A stretch of DNA of 60,000 nt from Liolophura sinensis (Eukaryota > Mollusca > Polyplacophora > Chitonida > Chitonidae). Below the pieces are notes generated by a model. The model was not told the origin of the DNA, searched no databases, and was given only the letters and a program-made list of their open reading frames with translations. The stretch is from NCBI RefSeq assembly GCF_032854445.1, contig NC_088302.1, forward strand, positions 35,160,191-35,220,190. The letters run 5' to 3'. Positions 1-12,938 of the stretch are shown one piece after another. The position numbers and the translations under genes were made by a program. Every line of letters starts with the position of its first letter. The first letter of the stretch is position 1.

Positions 1-1739
1 TAATCACATATGCATGATGTATAGCCACTGGGAGATCTATGTGACTATTTCTTTATTTTTACTATGCATTTAGGACAGTAAACGTTTTCGAGGTGGCCTC
101 ATGTCCATATTAGTAGTTCTCCGAGTGCATGACGGTATTGCTCTGCGCGCCTGGAGACACATACATAAGTTACTTAGGGTTTTGATCTTTGAGTTACATT
201 TGGGCGGCTTGCAAAACATTGTTTAACCCATCAACCGTTACAGAAGTCTTCGGTTCAAGACATTTTATTGTATACAGTGATACAAGTCGTTCAACCTTAA
301 ATATCAAATTATAAGGAATACGGTAGAAAGAATAAAAGTTAATCAGCCCGAATACGTTTTACAATGGAGGTTGAAATATGGCCACTTTAAACACATACAT
401 AAATTTCTGTCCGTGCAAAGAAATAAATCGTTAAAGATTTACAATATAGAAAAGAAATATCTGATAAAAATTGTAAATGCCATTAAAGACCCCTGAATAG
501 GAGAAGGTAGGCTGTTCAGACCGTTTCATGGGATTGAAAGTGGGTTATAAATACTGACAGGAGCGTTCTCCATTTTAAAGGTAAGGTCTGTGTTTACAGG
601 TGTTAACAGCCAAGTAGGACAAATTGTCAGCTGACACGCGCACTTTCTAGCCATTCCCTTTCACAATACCACACCCATCAGAAAATTAAACTTGACCCGC
701 TAAAATCTACTATGGACGCACCGAAACCACCAAGCATGAAAAGTCTTCACCAACAACTGTAACAGATGAGTAAAATGCAATCTTTTCATTTTCTACGGAT
801 GTCTTTGATGTTTTGTAAATACAGGTAAAAAAAAGCGGGTCAGGTATTTTTTGTTTTCGTTGTTTGAACGTGAGGGGTACTGTGTCGGCTCCCACGTACT
901 GTAGTGTGCTCGCCTCTTTTAAAGCCGTGTGACACAGTTCACCTCCCGCCCACAAAAGGTGAGAGAGCAGAACTCACCCTTGATCTCATCTTAAACACCT
1001 TTGTCCAGCTTAAGGGTGCGATTCGATGTTCTGAACGAATCACTCTATTTTTTGTTTGTTTAATTAGTTGTCCTTTCTTTTCACTTATATTTATCACTTT
1101 CACCGTTACTGACACATACTCATAGCTTTGTTTGCGTGAGATACCTTGAATATACGTGTACAGTTATGACCCCCGGGGCTTGTAGGGTGTGCTGGGAACA
1201 TCGCGGTGGTAATACACTCAACAAGCTGTACGTAAACATACGTGACCTTCATAATGGACAGGGCAGAGCTCCTATATATCTACACCGTAATAGTAAAAAC
1301 TTTCAAATGAAAGACGAAGTGACTAAGACTTGTGTTTGAAAACAAACACACTAAGAAAAAAAGTCACAGTCACGAGAACCAAACCAAATACCAATGTACC
1401 TTGTTTTAAAAACAGTGTTACCGAAATACTATGTAGAGTTATGCAAAATGACCCATCACAATATGTGACCCCTGAAGACATCATGGTGGTCTTGTTATCT
1501 TGCAAGAAAAGTGGTTACCCTGGTGGTTATCCATTCCATTGTGTGCACCCTTAAGCCACTCCTTTACTCAGTTATACAGATATCATACTGCCGTGCATAC
1601 GTAAAGAAATGAGCAATGCCAATGCGATATATCTGCAAACACGATAATGCCACCGGAACAATAACACAAATACTTTGCCTCATGTCGAAATGCTCTGAAA
1701 CTTTTTTTTCTCTCAAACATACACGTATATGTATATATC
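1..1739. other. No gene recognised
   Basis: AT-rich sequence with only short frames on either strand. I see no domain, convincing exon or clear repeat. Its copy is 31073-32813. Confidence 0.5.
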
Positions 1740-1750
1740 AATGGCTTATA

Positions 1751-1842
1751 TTTATTTATTTGATTGGCGTTTTACGCCGTACTCAAGAATATTTGACTTA
1801 ATGCGGCCAGCATTATGGTAGGGGAAACCGAGCAGAGGCCTT
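1751..1842 (-). mobile_element. 5'-truncated SINE, family A
   Basis: The minus strand matches the 3' part of the element at 57602-57842: the plus strand shows ttgattggcgttttacgccg, tactcaagaatattt and gcggccagcattatggtagg. It is flanked by near-identical 11-base repeats, aatggcttata at 1740-1750 and aatggcatata at 1843-1853, a plausible target-site duplication with one mismatch. Confidence 0.8.
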
Positions 1843-3186
1843 AATGGCATATACACAAAACAAGTCGGGCTGCTGGAAATAAATTAACCCTAAAATAACT
1901 AGCTTGAAGGGGGTAACATACATGTGTTTTAGCAGTTCCAAAGCAGTTAAGGTTATATGGTGACTTCTGTAAGTAAGTTACATAGGCACGACAATTCACC
2001 GGCCACGTCAAATATTCAGTATTGTTCACTTGCCTACTTGGCCTTCAACATGTCGCCAGGCTTCATTTGCATATTTTTCCCAGGGGCAATTTGGGTTTTG
2101 CAGCAATCAGCTTTTCAACTCATGTTTGCTATGTACGTAGCAAAGATTAACAGCTGAATGCAATTACTAAAACCTGAGCTTGGCAATCGACAAGCAAAGT
2201 CCAAAGTCAACCTGGAAATACAAAAGGACATCTTTCCAAGGTTTACAAGACAGCTATATATAAAGCGATTAAAGCAATGTTGCATTAAAGTATGAGGGCG
2301 AATTCAGTACGCGTTGAGGGCTTCTGACAGACTGTTCCACTCAAACATTTCAGGTACACGTGTTTCTGTTTCACGTGACCCTGACCGGCCGATCAAGTTG
2401 ATCAAATGATTCAGTGACTGACAGACTAACTGCTCCGGAACATTCATCAAACAGTAATGCCACACAAACTGCCACCGGGTTTGAACTCTTATTTGCGACA
2501 AACACATTCATAAACATTCATGGTTTGGAGTGACAATATGTTACAGCCGGCTTCGATCACTTTGACATTTTTATTTTGTACCAATGCTTTAACCGCTTTA
2601 AATACAGCAATATGCATGGGTAAACCTTGGAAAGACGGTTTTTTGTACATTTGAATATGTGTGGTAAAGACGGAGTACCCAAATCAAGACGATTCGCTAA
2701 AACTATATCTGAGATGTTTTAAACTTACAGCATATGGGAGGTAAGGAGAGAGTTGTCATGGTGGACTTTGTAAAGGTGAGGAGGGGTAGGGTTTCTACAG
2801 GAGGAACTCAAGCTGGGACAGGTACGGTTAAGCCGGATATCCCTGGGTACAAGGATTAATAAGTTATGACAGGGTTTCCTCTCGTATCCAAATACTCAAA
2901 AAAAAAACAACATAATCTCCCCACACGGAGCCTATAAATTATACTTCTATAGAGATCTATACCTAAGATAACACCGTCTCACATACAGATCTGTGTAAGA
3001 TTAAAAGGGGACAAGAGGGGATGGTACAGAATACTAAGGCGGTTAATACCCCAGCAGCTGAAAACGATTTCATGGAGACTGAGCAGAAATTGCTCAGCTG
3101 GAGTGTGAGGCAGTCTTGTACTTCACCGTGCCTGGTCTCGTGGCTGCCCGTATCAATAGAATCGTATCAATAGAGCGAGCTTAACA

Positions 3187-3209
3187 AAAAAAAAAAAAAG
3201 AAAAAAAAA
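3187..3209. repeat. Poly-A tract with one G
   Basis: Twelve or so A, one G, then nine A. The second copy (34256-34278) is pure A. There is no recognisable retroposed body upstream. Confidence 0.85.
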
Positions 3210-3386
3210 GGGCTATCACTATTTAGTCTCCGGATGACAAGCTGGTATCTGATGATAGCGCGATATAGTCTCCGACCCTACTGGGGATCATGTCAAAGCT
3301 GTTATTACTGATACCTTCTGCACCACCAGCGGAAGTGTATACAATTATCTTTCGTCAGAGTTTGTATGACAAAGACTAATAACCTC

Positions 3387-3405
3387 ATCAGCGCCCGGCG
3401 CTGAT
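3387..3405. other. Near-perfect palindrome
   Basis: A nine-base inverted repeat, atcagcgcc and ggcgctgat, around one central C, GC-rich in an AT-rich setting. It is unchanged in the second copy at 34453-34471. Function unknown; it could be a factor site or chance. Confidence 0.5.
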
Positions 3406-4789
3406 ATAGATACCGGCTTGGGGTTGGTCCTCCATTGTGCGCGGCATTCCTCTTATACCCCTGAAAAACACTGATAAGTCACGAGGACCTGCCAACCTTT
3501 ACCGATGGAGCGATACTCCTGAAATTTAGTTTACATATTTCAGTTGAGCAAAACAAGCGTTCTATACACTAGTTCTCGGTCAACGCAACGGGGCATTTCA
3601 CTTGTCATGAGGATGTTCGCAGAAGTTGAAATCTCGATTAATATACGAGAGTTGCAAACAAGATTATAAGCAGCACATTTCATACGTATGTATATGGAAA
3701 ATATTAGCAGACAAAACCTTGCAAACAAGTACAATTTATTTTTATTCATTTTTTTTCCAAAATGTTCATATTAATGTCTTGACAAAGTCGCCTGCAAACT
3801 GCCAAAAAATACCGTTACTACATGTTGCATTCGTTGCTGTCTTCAGTCATATGGATTCTGCGACTGTCGTTTATGTGGATATTCTATTTAGATTCTGAAG
3901 TGCTCCTAATAGGTGTTCTGGTTACTCTCCTTAGTCAGAGCCGTAGGTCTACTCATCCTCTGCTGAAAAGCCTGCACGTATGGCATGCGGTGACGTACAC
4001 ATAGCTATTTAAAATAATCCTGGCCGACCAATGGAAACGACCATAATATCTCTTGGCGGGAAGTCGTGACCAGTAAATGAGAGTTGGCATTTGCAGACAT
4101 CTATAGTTTATGACACATTAAGCCGCTTACGACAATGATGTGATTCAATGTCCAAGACCAAAAAAAAAATGAAAATATTCTGTCGATTTCAAGGCATACG
4201 GTAAAATCTATTTAGCTCAAAAAATATCAACAGTGAACAATCGTGTTGTGGTAGCACAGAGGCGCGATTTGACGACAGAAAACAAAATCTCGAAAGGAGC
4301 TCCTTTCCACTCGTCTTCCCCTGGCGTTCTTGATGCAAATGGAGAGGTTATATCTACAGTTCATGTTCTGTGCGATTGAATAAATTGGGAGAGGCTGTGT
4401 GGAAAAAGGAAACCTGCATACGAGAGAGGAAGAATATTTGCAAGGCAATCAAACAGCAATGGGGAACAAGCAAGCAGAAAGTGGCTCGAATGGCTGTCGA
4501 TCGGCAGTCCAGTCCCTCGCATGTTTGTTTGTTGATGTAATTACACATACTACACACAGTAGATGACAGAATTTCATCTTCTTATAGCAGATATTTGATT
4601 TAAGGTCATGTGTGGAAATATATATTTCCTCACATTACCTTATGGAAAGTCGTGATTTTCTGTCTGCAGCTTTCATTAGATCCCTTATTCTAACCACTTA
4701 TGGATGGACAAAACGCACAATGTGCATTCCCCTTCTCTCACCGTATATGGGGCCTTGGTGACAATTTATAGGGGTCAACAGTGCTCATG

Positions 4790-4982
4790 TGACCGGTTTC
4801 ACGGTCTATTAAAGAGGACTTTGTCTTAATATATAATCTATACAGTGTGCACGTCAGTGTGTCAAATGTGGGAAAGTTCATCAGCAACTTGCCAAAGGCC
4901 AGTGGTTTACATCAGCCACTCCGGTTTCCTCTACCCATAAAAAATTCTTGAGTGTGGTTAACAACAATCAAATAAATACATA
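4790..4982 (+). mobile_element. Diverged SINE-like element
   Basis: The core gtgggaaagttcatcagcaa, ccagtggtttacatcagcca and ccggtttcctctacccataa resembles a family A body, and the end attcttgagtgtggttaaca then caatcaaataaataca is a family A type tail. A related, more diverged copy lies at 18345-18556. Confidence 0.6.
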
Positions 4983-5239
4983 AACCTGGTACACTCTGTG
5001 TAAATCAACTGTACAGGTGTATAATAGCGCTTGGCCACGCCACTTCTCTTTCACGTTTGCATGGAGTACCCAGTTTACTTCAGTAACAGGATTCAGGCGA
5101 AACACTTACAAGAGTAGCCAGTACAATTATGATGGGAAATAAATGATGGCTGGGTGAAACCCTCTCTGCAGTAAACACTTTTTCACTGAGGAAGGACAAA
5201 CACACCCTTGCCCCACCCTGTAACCAACGGCTTCTACAT

Positions 5240-5590
5240 GTATCTTATTTTTAATAGCAGGGCACAGGGCATCGCTCTGCGGTCAGGTGATGAACATCTA
5301 ATTGCTGACACACGATGTGCAGGTTCAATCCAGACTGTAGGGAATTTCCAGATTCCCTTGCTCTTATTGTGATAATAAATGGTACTCCAAGGGTAATTCA
5401 TCCATTTCCCATTTGAGGAGGACCACCCCTCTTTCATCAGTGTGGAATGCAAGTCTGAAAGTAAGCTAGCAACTTGCCAGGACAAGGACAGTCGTTTATC
5501 TGCCACCATAATAAAACTGACCACCAACCATTGTATAAGTCAAAACTTTCTTAGCCTGCTCATTAAAAATCAATTAAGAAAAGAATTTAA
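5240..5590 (+). mobile_element. Diverged tRNA-derived SINE
   Basis: A B-box-like aggttcaatcc lies at 5321-5331. It is followed by a body with caagggtaattcatccattt, gtgtggaatgcaagtctgaa and ccaccataataaaactgacc, and a degenerate tail near cattaaaaatcaattaag. Layout fits a tRNA-headed SINE, but the A box is not clear. Confidence 0.55.
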
Positions 5591-6735
5591 TACCCACTGA
5601 TCAGTGCATAGAGGTCACTAAATATTTGTGTGGTTTACAAGTTAATTTGAACTACCACATGTCCTTGCCTTATTTTGATAATAACTAAACCGCAAACATG
5701 TAAATGGACATGCTGTATCTGGAAAGTTATTCAATCTGAAAAAGGTTTTATCAAGGTTTTTATAAAAAAAATAAAGGTTTTTAAAGGTTTTAATATATTG
5801 AAAGGCCTAAGCCTGATTGATAAATAATTTTCTTCTAGTGTACATGTAGTTAGATGAACACTTAAGGTTTTAAACAGATCGAGATTTGTTGACGTTGTTG
5901 TTGTTCTAAGGATACCGATGGCAGCATGATTTCCCTGCTCCAGTCTTTCGGCACACAAAAACATCTTTTCCCTGTAGAATGGCTTGTAGACATTGTCTCT
6001 GATGAATGTTATGCTAATGTTATGCTGGTCCCACGGAGGAGTATGGTCACTCGTATAATGATCTGTGTGGCGATCTATGCTGTCCCACCCAATGCTCTAT
6101 GAAGACCCCACCCATGCGGTGGTCTATGCTAGTCCCATGAAGGTGTACATGAAAGTTGCAATTATAGGTACCCGCTTTGATGTCACCATGCACCGGTACT
6201 ACAGGGCGTCCGGCTATAGCACACGACGCGCTCTATTCCTATCCACATCCCTGATGCCGGAATGAGAGGTATTCTGCCGAGGGCACGTACACACACAGAT
6301 TTACATACTCCGTAAACACCGGCCCGGATTAGATTAAAGTCCCAAGGGCACAACGGGGCACAACGGCCGGTAGCTACAGTCATCCGGTCATCTGAACGCG
6401 CCATGACGAGTTAATCAATAGACTTGACAGGAATTCGACAGGAGAACCAAGTAAATTTAATCACGCGACTATGCAAATGAACGCAGTGTTGTCATTACAA
6501 TGCGTGTAATGTAGCAATTACAAATGTTTACCCACGTGATAGTGTTAGACCGGTATACGTATACACCTTTATAAGTACCCGGCACATAAAGTTTTAGATT
6601 TTATGTTACCATGTCCGTGTTCGAGCTCAGTTCAAATATATATCTGAAAGTACTTGAAGTACAGATAAGCTTTTCTGTTATACTCCAATACTTTGGTCAA
6701 CGTGTGCTGAATTACACTATAGGTATACCCTCCAA
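5591..6735. other. No gene recognised; includes a block replaced between copies
   Basis: Bases 5754-5790 are unrelated to the 34 bases at the same place in the second copy (36826-36859), while both flanks match. The rest has short frames only. Confidence 0.5.
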
Positions 6736-7003
6736 ACACTAATCTGTTGGCTTTAACAGAGCGCCTGTTGTCTGAGTGATGCAAGAATGCATTCTGCTAT
6801 TGCAGCAGATTATTCTATTAACTACAACACACATAATCTGTTAAATATAACACACATATTCTATTAATTCAAAATAAAGATTCCGTTAAACTAACAGGAT
6901 ATTATGTTAAATCTGGACATCACGTTACAATAACAGAATGCAATTTAGCATCACCCTGGCAACAGACTTTCTGTTCAAATTAACGGATTAATTTTTGTAG
7001 TGT
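6736..7003. mobile_element. MITE-like element with long terminal inverted repeats
   Basis: The ends are inverted repeats of about 60 bases. The left end has acactaatctgttggcttta, cagagcgcctgttgtctgag and tgatgcaagaatgcattctg. The right end, reverse-complemented, starts acactacaaaaattaatccg and shares aacagaaagtctgttgccag and gtgatgctaaattgcattctg-type words. The interior repeats aacag/ctgtt-based words (taatctgttaaatataac, tattctattaa), itself partly palindromic. At 268 bases with no coding capacity it fits a non-autonomous DNA transposon. No clear target-site duplication was seen. Confidence 0.75.
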
Positions 7004-7969
7004 ACAGAGTAGCGGCCCAGGATACATCCTCGAATGTTTGTGCAAGAGCCTTCACCGAAACAGACGGCATCTGTGTTTACACATCTGTGTGGTGTGTACG
7101 GAAACCAGTTATAATATTCAAGCCTTCCACATTGATTCGGAAACGTAATACATGTGCAATCATATCTGAAACACTGCTATTATGCATATTTCATGCATGG
7201 CGAAAACTATACAATCTCCTCTTTCAATTTCGATCAATATTAGAATTATCACACTGTCCTAGTTATTCCGTTTTTTTTTTTTAAAGGAAATAAGCAGATG
7301 TGTGTGAACTGTTGATACGATGTGAGCAGATAAACTACATTAGATGGGAACAAATATATATGTATGTATATATATGCTATATTTATATGACAACAGGTCA
7401 CGAAAGCAAGGTTCTCACGGTGTCCGGACTGCAGTGGAGTCCCACGAGTATATATGGAGACTGGACGGTGACAGAAATGACACAGCCACGACAATCTTAA
7501 TATTTATTTTATTGTCCTATCACAGTTCTATACAGACGTGATATCGAATGCCTCGAACTGTATAGATGGATAGGATTACCGTTATGACTTATAATCATAG
7601 ATGATGTCAGGGTATCGATAGACAACCGAATGTATCAATTACAGTCTGACCGATTTCTGAGGGAATCGCTTCGTCATGAGCAACGTAATAGCGGTCAGTA
7701 GAACAGATGTCCAAAGACATTTTAAAGGTTTTGGACAGCGTTGGAACACAACACCGGCTTGGACAAGCAGTGTCGGGTATATGTCAAATTACAGGGTATG
7801 CATGCTCAAGCAATAATCCAATTGTGCATGTACATACAGAGTATAAAAGCGTTCGGTTACCCCGAGCACTCCGGTTTTCTCCATCTTACAAAATCTAGGT
7901 GTCTCGATTGCCTCCGTTGGTTCATTGCTTGACAACTTAATTTTTCAGAGAACGTGTGTGTTAAAATAT

Positions 7970-7971
7970 AT

Positions 7972-8002
<31 letters not shown>

Positions 8003-8004
8003 TT
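7970..8004. repeat. (ATTT)n microsatellite
   Basis: About nine ATTT units. It recurs at 39036-39070 in the second block at the same length. Confidence 0.95.
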
Positions 8005-8196
8005 ATGTGATTAGTTTTAACAACCTAAATGTGTGAATATAGAAGAACAAGGGCAACGTTGGAAACATCTTTCATAGTATTTTAGATATTCACAAAAACG
8101 TATACGGCACAGGTAAGATACACCCTACAGGTAAACATACCGTATATCCGATTAGTTCAGAAAGCTTGCACGATATATGTATTTCACTTATTTGCT

Positions 8197-8350
8197 TAGT
8201 GTTTTATACTGCGTTTAAGACTATTTCACTTATACGACGAGGGAAGCATTATGGTGGGAGGAAACCACGCAGATCCCGTGGGAAACCCACGACAATCTGC
8301 ATGTTGTTGAGACCTTTCCACGTACGGGCTTACACATGTCAGGTATGGGC
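8197..8350 (-). mobile_element. SINE, family A, partial
   Basis: The plus strand reads the reverse complement of the family A 3' half: gttttatactgcgtttaag, ttcacttatacgacgaggg, agcattatggtgggaggaaa, gggaaacccacgacaatctg and cctttccacgtacgggctta. The tRNA-like head is missing or too diverged to see. Confidence 0.75.
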
Positions 8351-9660
8351 GAAGGGTTTAGAGGGAGAGAATTACCTACGGGTATCGGTTAACCCCTTAG
8401 GTACAGCTTAACAACGACTTAAGAATTGTTCGACTTGGATCTTCTGGCTCTAATACTCGAACAGCCTCAAATTTCGAGGAAAGCGAATCTGATATTCTGG
8501 TCTCATAGAGGTCAAAGCGTGTCTTCTGGCTGTACTTTGGAGTTTACACGATATAATAAAATCCCAGATGTCTGTCATGGAGATGCGTAAGAAGACGCCA
8601 CAAATCATAATTCATGTCGTCTCCTGCCTATCTGACGTGAAGATTTGAACTATTTGAGATATTCGTGGTTAGCTAGGTGAAAATGAGGGTGACATTCTTT
8701 CCTCGTGAGGTGTGATATCCTCAGCCCGACCACAGCGATCAGATATGCCATGTCCTCACCGCATTACACTTTACTTTCCCATTCTCCTCATTTTTTCGCT
8801 GTCTTCTTGCGTGGGGATCTTAATTGTTGGCGGCACGAGGTAGACCCAAAAACACAAATGACCACGTACAAAGACACATCATAAAAGCCTTTCTATACAG
8901 CTCTGATTACCAACACCTTGTTAAATACCACCAAATAAAGGTCGACTGTGTCTCTCTTTATATTTTACTTTTTCTGAATATTTCATTTTAACGGTATCCC
9001 GTTCACACGCTGTACTTTAGAAGCGGGTATCTCCAGAAAACACATGTTGTCACCTTTACAGTCTTTGTTTGGTTCGATGACAAACTGAGTGAAGTGGATG
9101 GGTCGCAACCCCCCGAGGCAACGGGACAATTCTCAGGGTTAACATAACAATACTTCACTGTTTGTTATTATCCTAACTTTCTACCCCAGGCCCATTAAAT
9201 CATTGTGTGAGCAGAGTGTCCATTGGAAGCCTCCCTGGGGGCGTTACATGGTCTGTATACACGTACTTATAGCCCTGAAGGTACCCCTTTACCGTCCCCA
9301 GTTCACAGCCCGAATGACCATTGTGAAGATTTGTACCACTAAGTACGTGTATATACCTACACACATCAGTCAGTCATGCAGTACATACATTTATGTACAT
9401 TAAACATGATTTTAAATCATAGGTAATTATTTGATCAAATCACGAGTACCACATATCACAGTTGCAACAAATGTGTATATATCAGATGTAGGAAAGGAAA
9501 CGAAGAGTTAATCCATCTGTACCAGATACCAGTTTAAATCACTTTGCGTTTCACTGACGTCTTTGGCAGCTTGCCCAATTACGATGACACTATATACGTA
9601 TGTATGTGTGTCTACACACCCTTGAAAGAGACGCCAGATATCGGTCAGCAATTTGCATAC
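8351..9660. other. No gene recognised
   Basis: This would be the place for downstream exons of the small minus-strand candidate at 9661-9852, but I found no convincing acceptor and frame combination. Confidence 0.45.
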
Positions 9661-9852
9661 CCATCCAATGCCAGTTTTGGCTAAACTTGCCTTTTCTGAA
9701 AAGTCTGTTTTGTTTTCAACTTGTATACTAACCCCACAGCCCATTTTATATTTACCGCTGACATAATCAACAATCGATCGATTAAACATTCTATAATATT
9801 CCACAGTATTAGCGACAGCTGTACCCAAAAGATCAAGATCGGGTTGGGACAT
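9661..9852 (-). CDS. Candidate small coding exon, family uncertain
   Basis: A minus-strand frame starts at the ATG at 9852 and gives 64 codons to a possible phase-0 donor TGG|GTATGC at 9660. If unspliced, the frame runs on to 9508 (114 codons). An acceptor-like TATTCAACAG ends at 9873, just upstream of the ATG, as expected for a coding exon after a 5' UTR intron. The peptide starts MSQPDLDLLG, has an amphipathic stretch, then a Cys-containing strand and a short Asn/Lys/Thr turn. The order of elements loosely recalls the N-terminal part of actinoporin-like beta-sandwich proteins known from molluscs, but I cannot confirm this and no diagnostic motif is complete. No downstream exon was found. 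The bases 9661-9872 show no substitutions against the second copy, only one missing base. Confidence 0.35.
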
Positions 9853-10851
9853 GCATATGATCAAGTGCGTTTCTGTTGAATACAAATGTTAACATTTCGT
9901 ACATATGTGTTCGTTAGTACAATAGTATCAGCGATAGCTGGAATTTAAACATTAGACTGCTTAAATGCCTACTCGTACTCTCACCCACTCTCAATGATGT
10001 TAAGATGGTATCTGAATTTTTTTTTATGTATTTGCTCCGTTATTTGGTAGGACAATAGTGTTGGCAATGAACTTGAGCCTTAACAATGTACAACGTATAG
10101 GCACGATAATCAAATACGATTAAGTCACGATAATTCATCAGCCTGTGTCATTAATAAAGCTCTATTGTTTCACCTAATCAGCTAACTCGCTGTAAGATAT
10201 AGCTGGAATTTACGGGTAAACTTATACCCACTGGCCTACATAGACAAATGATTGTTCTGCTTAGTTAGTATATATGTTGACCGGACTGATAACACAGCAT
10301 TGTTTTGTTGCCTATCATTGCACTGTTGTTTTCCCCAAAAAATAATAAAATACGCTGTAAACGATCTTAAGACGATCTTACTGTGTATAAAACAATACTG
10401 CATTTAGAAGTTCGCGAAAGTCAAATGCCCTAATACATATATATATCGAAGAAAAGTTTTTGACATATAATGTTCCTTTTTGCGGTTGTTTCCTAACAGG
10501 GACATTTTGGAAGACATTAAGTAAGATATTCAGAGAATAACTTTCAATATTCAGATCGTCACATTGTCAAGGGAATGTTAGTCGTTTTGTATAACAATCA
10601 AGGTATATAATATGATTATTAACCAACGTAAATTAAACATATCTATCCCTCCCTGAGGGAGACAGGTATACATGGGTTACGGTTTGGGGGGAATTGGTAG
10701 AATTAATTTGGAGGGCTGTGAAGAAGTTTGATTATTTTCCTACGTAAATTGAACATATTTACACCTACGTGGTTAAATCTGAGACAGAACAGGCACAATT
10801 ACGGACGAACTGGACAAATTAAAAAACGTGCCAAGAAGTTTGACAACTTAC

Positions 10852-11964
10852 CTCTGAACTCCACAAGCTTGAGGACACCGTGGTGATAGCCTTGGTCTTG
10901 CTCCTCCATCGTTTTGGTAGAATCCGACGGGTGGGGAGAGGGGACCTGGCCTTGTGCATTGCTGTGGACAGAGAAGCAGAGGACCAGCTGAGAAATCCGT
11001 AGTCATCGCCATCTTCATCCTCATCCTCGCTTAACAGTTCGCATGCACTACCCGAAGTCACACTCGTCAAGTTTGTCTCAGATTTCGACCGCGACAAGGA
11101 TGCTTTTCTATGCAATGACGACGAAGACGATGCAGAGGAGAACGCGGGCGATTTGGACGTGTAAGACAATGATTCACATACATGCTTATGATAATGATGA
11201 TGTTGATTTCTCGTTTGACTACTGCTGCTAGTGTTAGAGTCTTGACGGGTATACAGTCCTTTTCTGAAAGCGGTTTCTTTGGCCCGATACTCATCGTAGT
11301 ACCGTTTGGACATTGCAAGGTATTCCCCAATGTCCAGGTCCCGTTTGGGCTCCGTGGCTATTCCGCGCCCCTTCTGATCGGAACAGTTTCTTGTGGTGGG
11401 TGGGTGGGTGGACAGACCAGTCGGCACATGGTTCGTCTCCCAGGCATCACGCACACGAATCTCCGACGCACTTTGACACTGTCGTGGAAGCCTGTTAGGC
11501 CGAGTGTCCGTACTGGTGTCTAGTTGTGTCTCTGTCACATCTCTTAGCGGGTAAAGGGTTAAACCAGCTTTCACCCAACCATTACGCTGGTAGCTTTTCG
11601 TCGCCTGAAGACGGGGGTGGTTACTTCTTTCCCCCACATACCCATTACACTCCTTGCCGTTGGTGAGGGTAGAAAAAGTCAGTTTCTCCTCCCCAGGCCC
11701 GTAGTTACCGGATCTCCGGCGATCACACACGTCCGTTACAGCGAAATCCGGAGCTCTGTACTTTCCCACTTTGGTAAGATCCATACACGAGAAACTGGAC
11801 TTGGATAATCCTCGGAGATTGTCATTTCGTCGTTCAATCGTACTTTCAAATTTTGCATAATTAATATTGGCCATTCTAGTCGGTGATGTATTGGTAAATC
11901 CTACTTGCACTACCATGCTGTCTGGTGAACAAGGGGCTTGTAGTCCGCCCGCCGTCACTGTCAT
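10852..11964 (-). CDS. Large coding exon of an unrecognised Ser-rich, probably disordered protein
   Basis: An open frame of 371 codons runs on the minus strand from an ATG at 11964 (context GCGGAGATGA) to a GAG codon at 10854-10852. There it meets a strong splice donor, GAG|GTAAGTT, in phase 0, so the stop a few codons further on is intronic. The frame stays open upstream of the chosen Met back to about 12027, but with no earlier ATG. The protein is low-complexity: a His-rich patch near residues 253-261, a Ser run near 274-283, a basic Ser/Arg segment containing SRSKSETNL near 289-298, an acidic run SEDEDEDGDD near 311-321, and a basic RRILPKRWRSK segment near 345-356. I do not recognise the family. 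Against the second copy all four substitutions are silent, which supports real coding. Further 3' exons must lie below 10851, but I could not identify them. An upstream non-coding exon is possible because GAG|GTGAGT, a donor-like site, lies at 12026-12021. Confidence 0.75.
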
Positions 11965-12907
11965 CTCCGCCTGGCGAGACCGCCTCACTTCGGGCGACCG
12001 GCTCGGAGTACAAGCCACAAACTCACCTCAGACTGTGCCGATCACATACTGTGGAGCTGACCGTGGATCAGTTAAAAAACCCGTTACACCCGTTGTACAG
12101 TCATCCCAAACATGTTGTCAGCCGGACAAACGGTAACACTGTCCACTTTTGGGGTCAGTACAGGTAAACTCTCACTAATTCGTCTGAGTAAGTCCGCAGT
12201 GAAAGTACAGACGAAGCCTGTGGCGACCTTCTTTGCTAACACAGCTTCTTATGTCTTTGTTGTACTACGACCAGGTAGGTATGTTGGTAGATATACCAGA
12301 GGCCCTAATCCCAGTGTGTCGCTATACCTATAAAGGCGCTGTAATGGGCCGCATACACAAGTAGGCCTATATTCAAGCGTCGAGTCGCGCTGTCCCACCT
12401 GTTCTACTACAGTAGGCGGGTTTATTCAGCATGTTACCCAAGCTTACTACCACGGCTTCTGATTGGTCGCCTCAGGTAGGGACGGCTGTAAAGGACCGAC
12501 AATGTCACAGGTAAGCAACAGGTAAAATACGCAGCCAGGCAGAAAATATTCTGCTGGCTGTAGAAAGAAATGCGACCATGATGAGACCGGAGCGATTGGA
12601 GAGCGATAGACCGCATAGGTTCAAATAGAACTTATAACACGTCCATGAAGGTATTTCCGGAAAAGTGACAAATTTCCGCGGATGTCATGACATCTCAAAC
12701 CCTAGCGTAATTGAAATAAATGAGACGGCATCCAGAGATATGTAAATAGAGTGCTTTATCATATCTGATTGAAATATCTTCAAAAATATGTATACAAGAC
12801 GTTGTTTAAAAGATAAACAATGTTCCGGTTGTAACTTTTCATAAGTCGCGTTAAAACAGATGCAAAATAATCACATGCATTTAATACACCTGCGATATAT
12901 CTGTTGG

Positions 12908-12938
12908 TTGGGGGAGGGGTGGGTGGGGGGGGGGGTGA
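12908..12938. repeat. G-rich tract
   Basis: Runs of four or more G separated by single other bases, ending in an 11-base G run; such sequence could form a G-quadruplex. The second copy (43992-44026) has a 22-base terminal G run. Confidence 0.9.

Larger units (their letters stand above)
1854..4789. other. No gene recognised
   Basis: Short frames only, apart from the poly-A tract and palindrome listed separately. An 8-base indel (gaccatag, near 3926 against 34999) distinguishes the copies. Confidence 0.5.
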
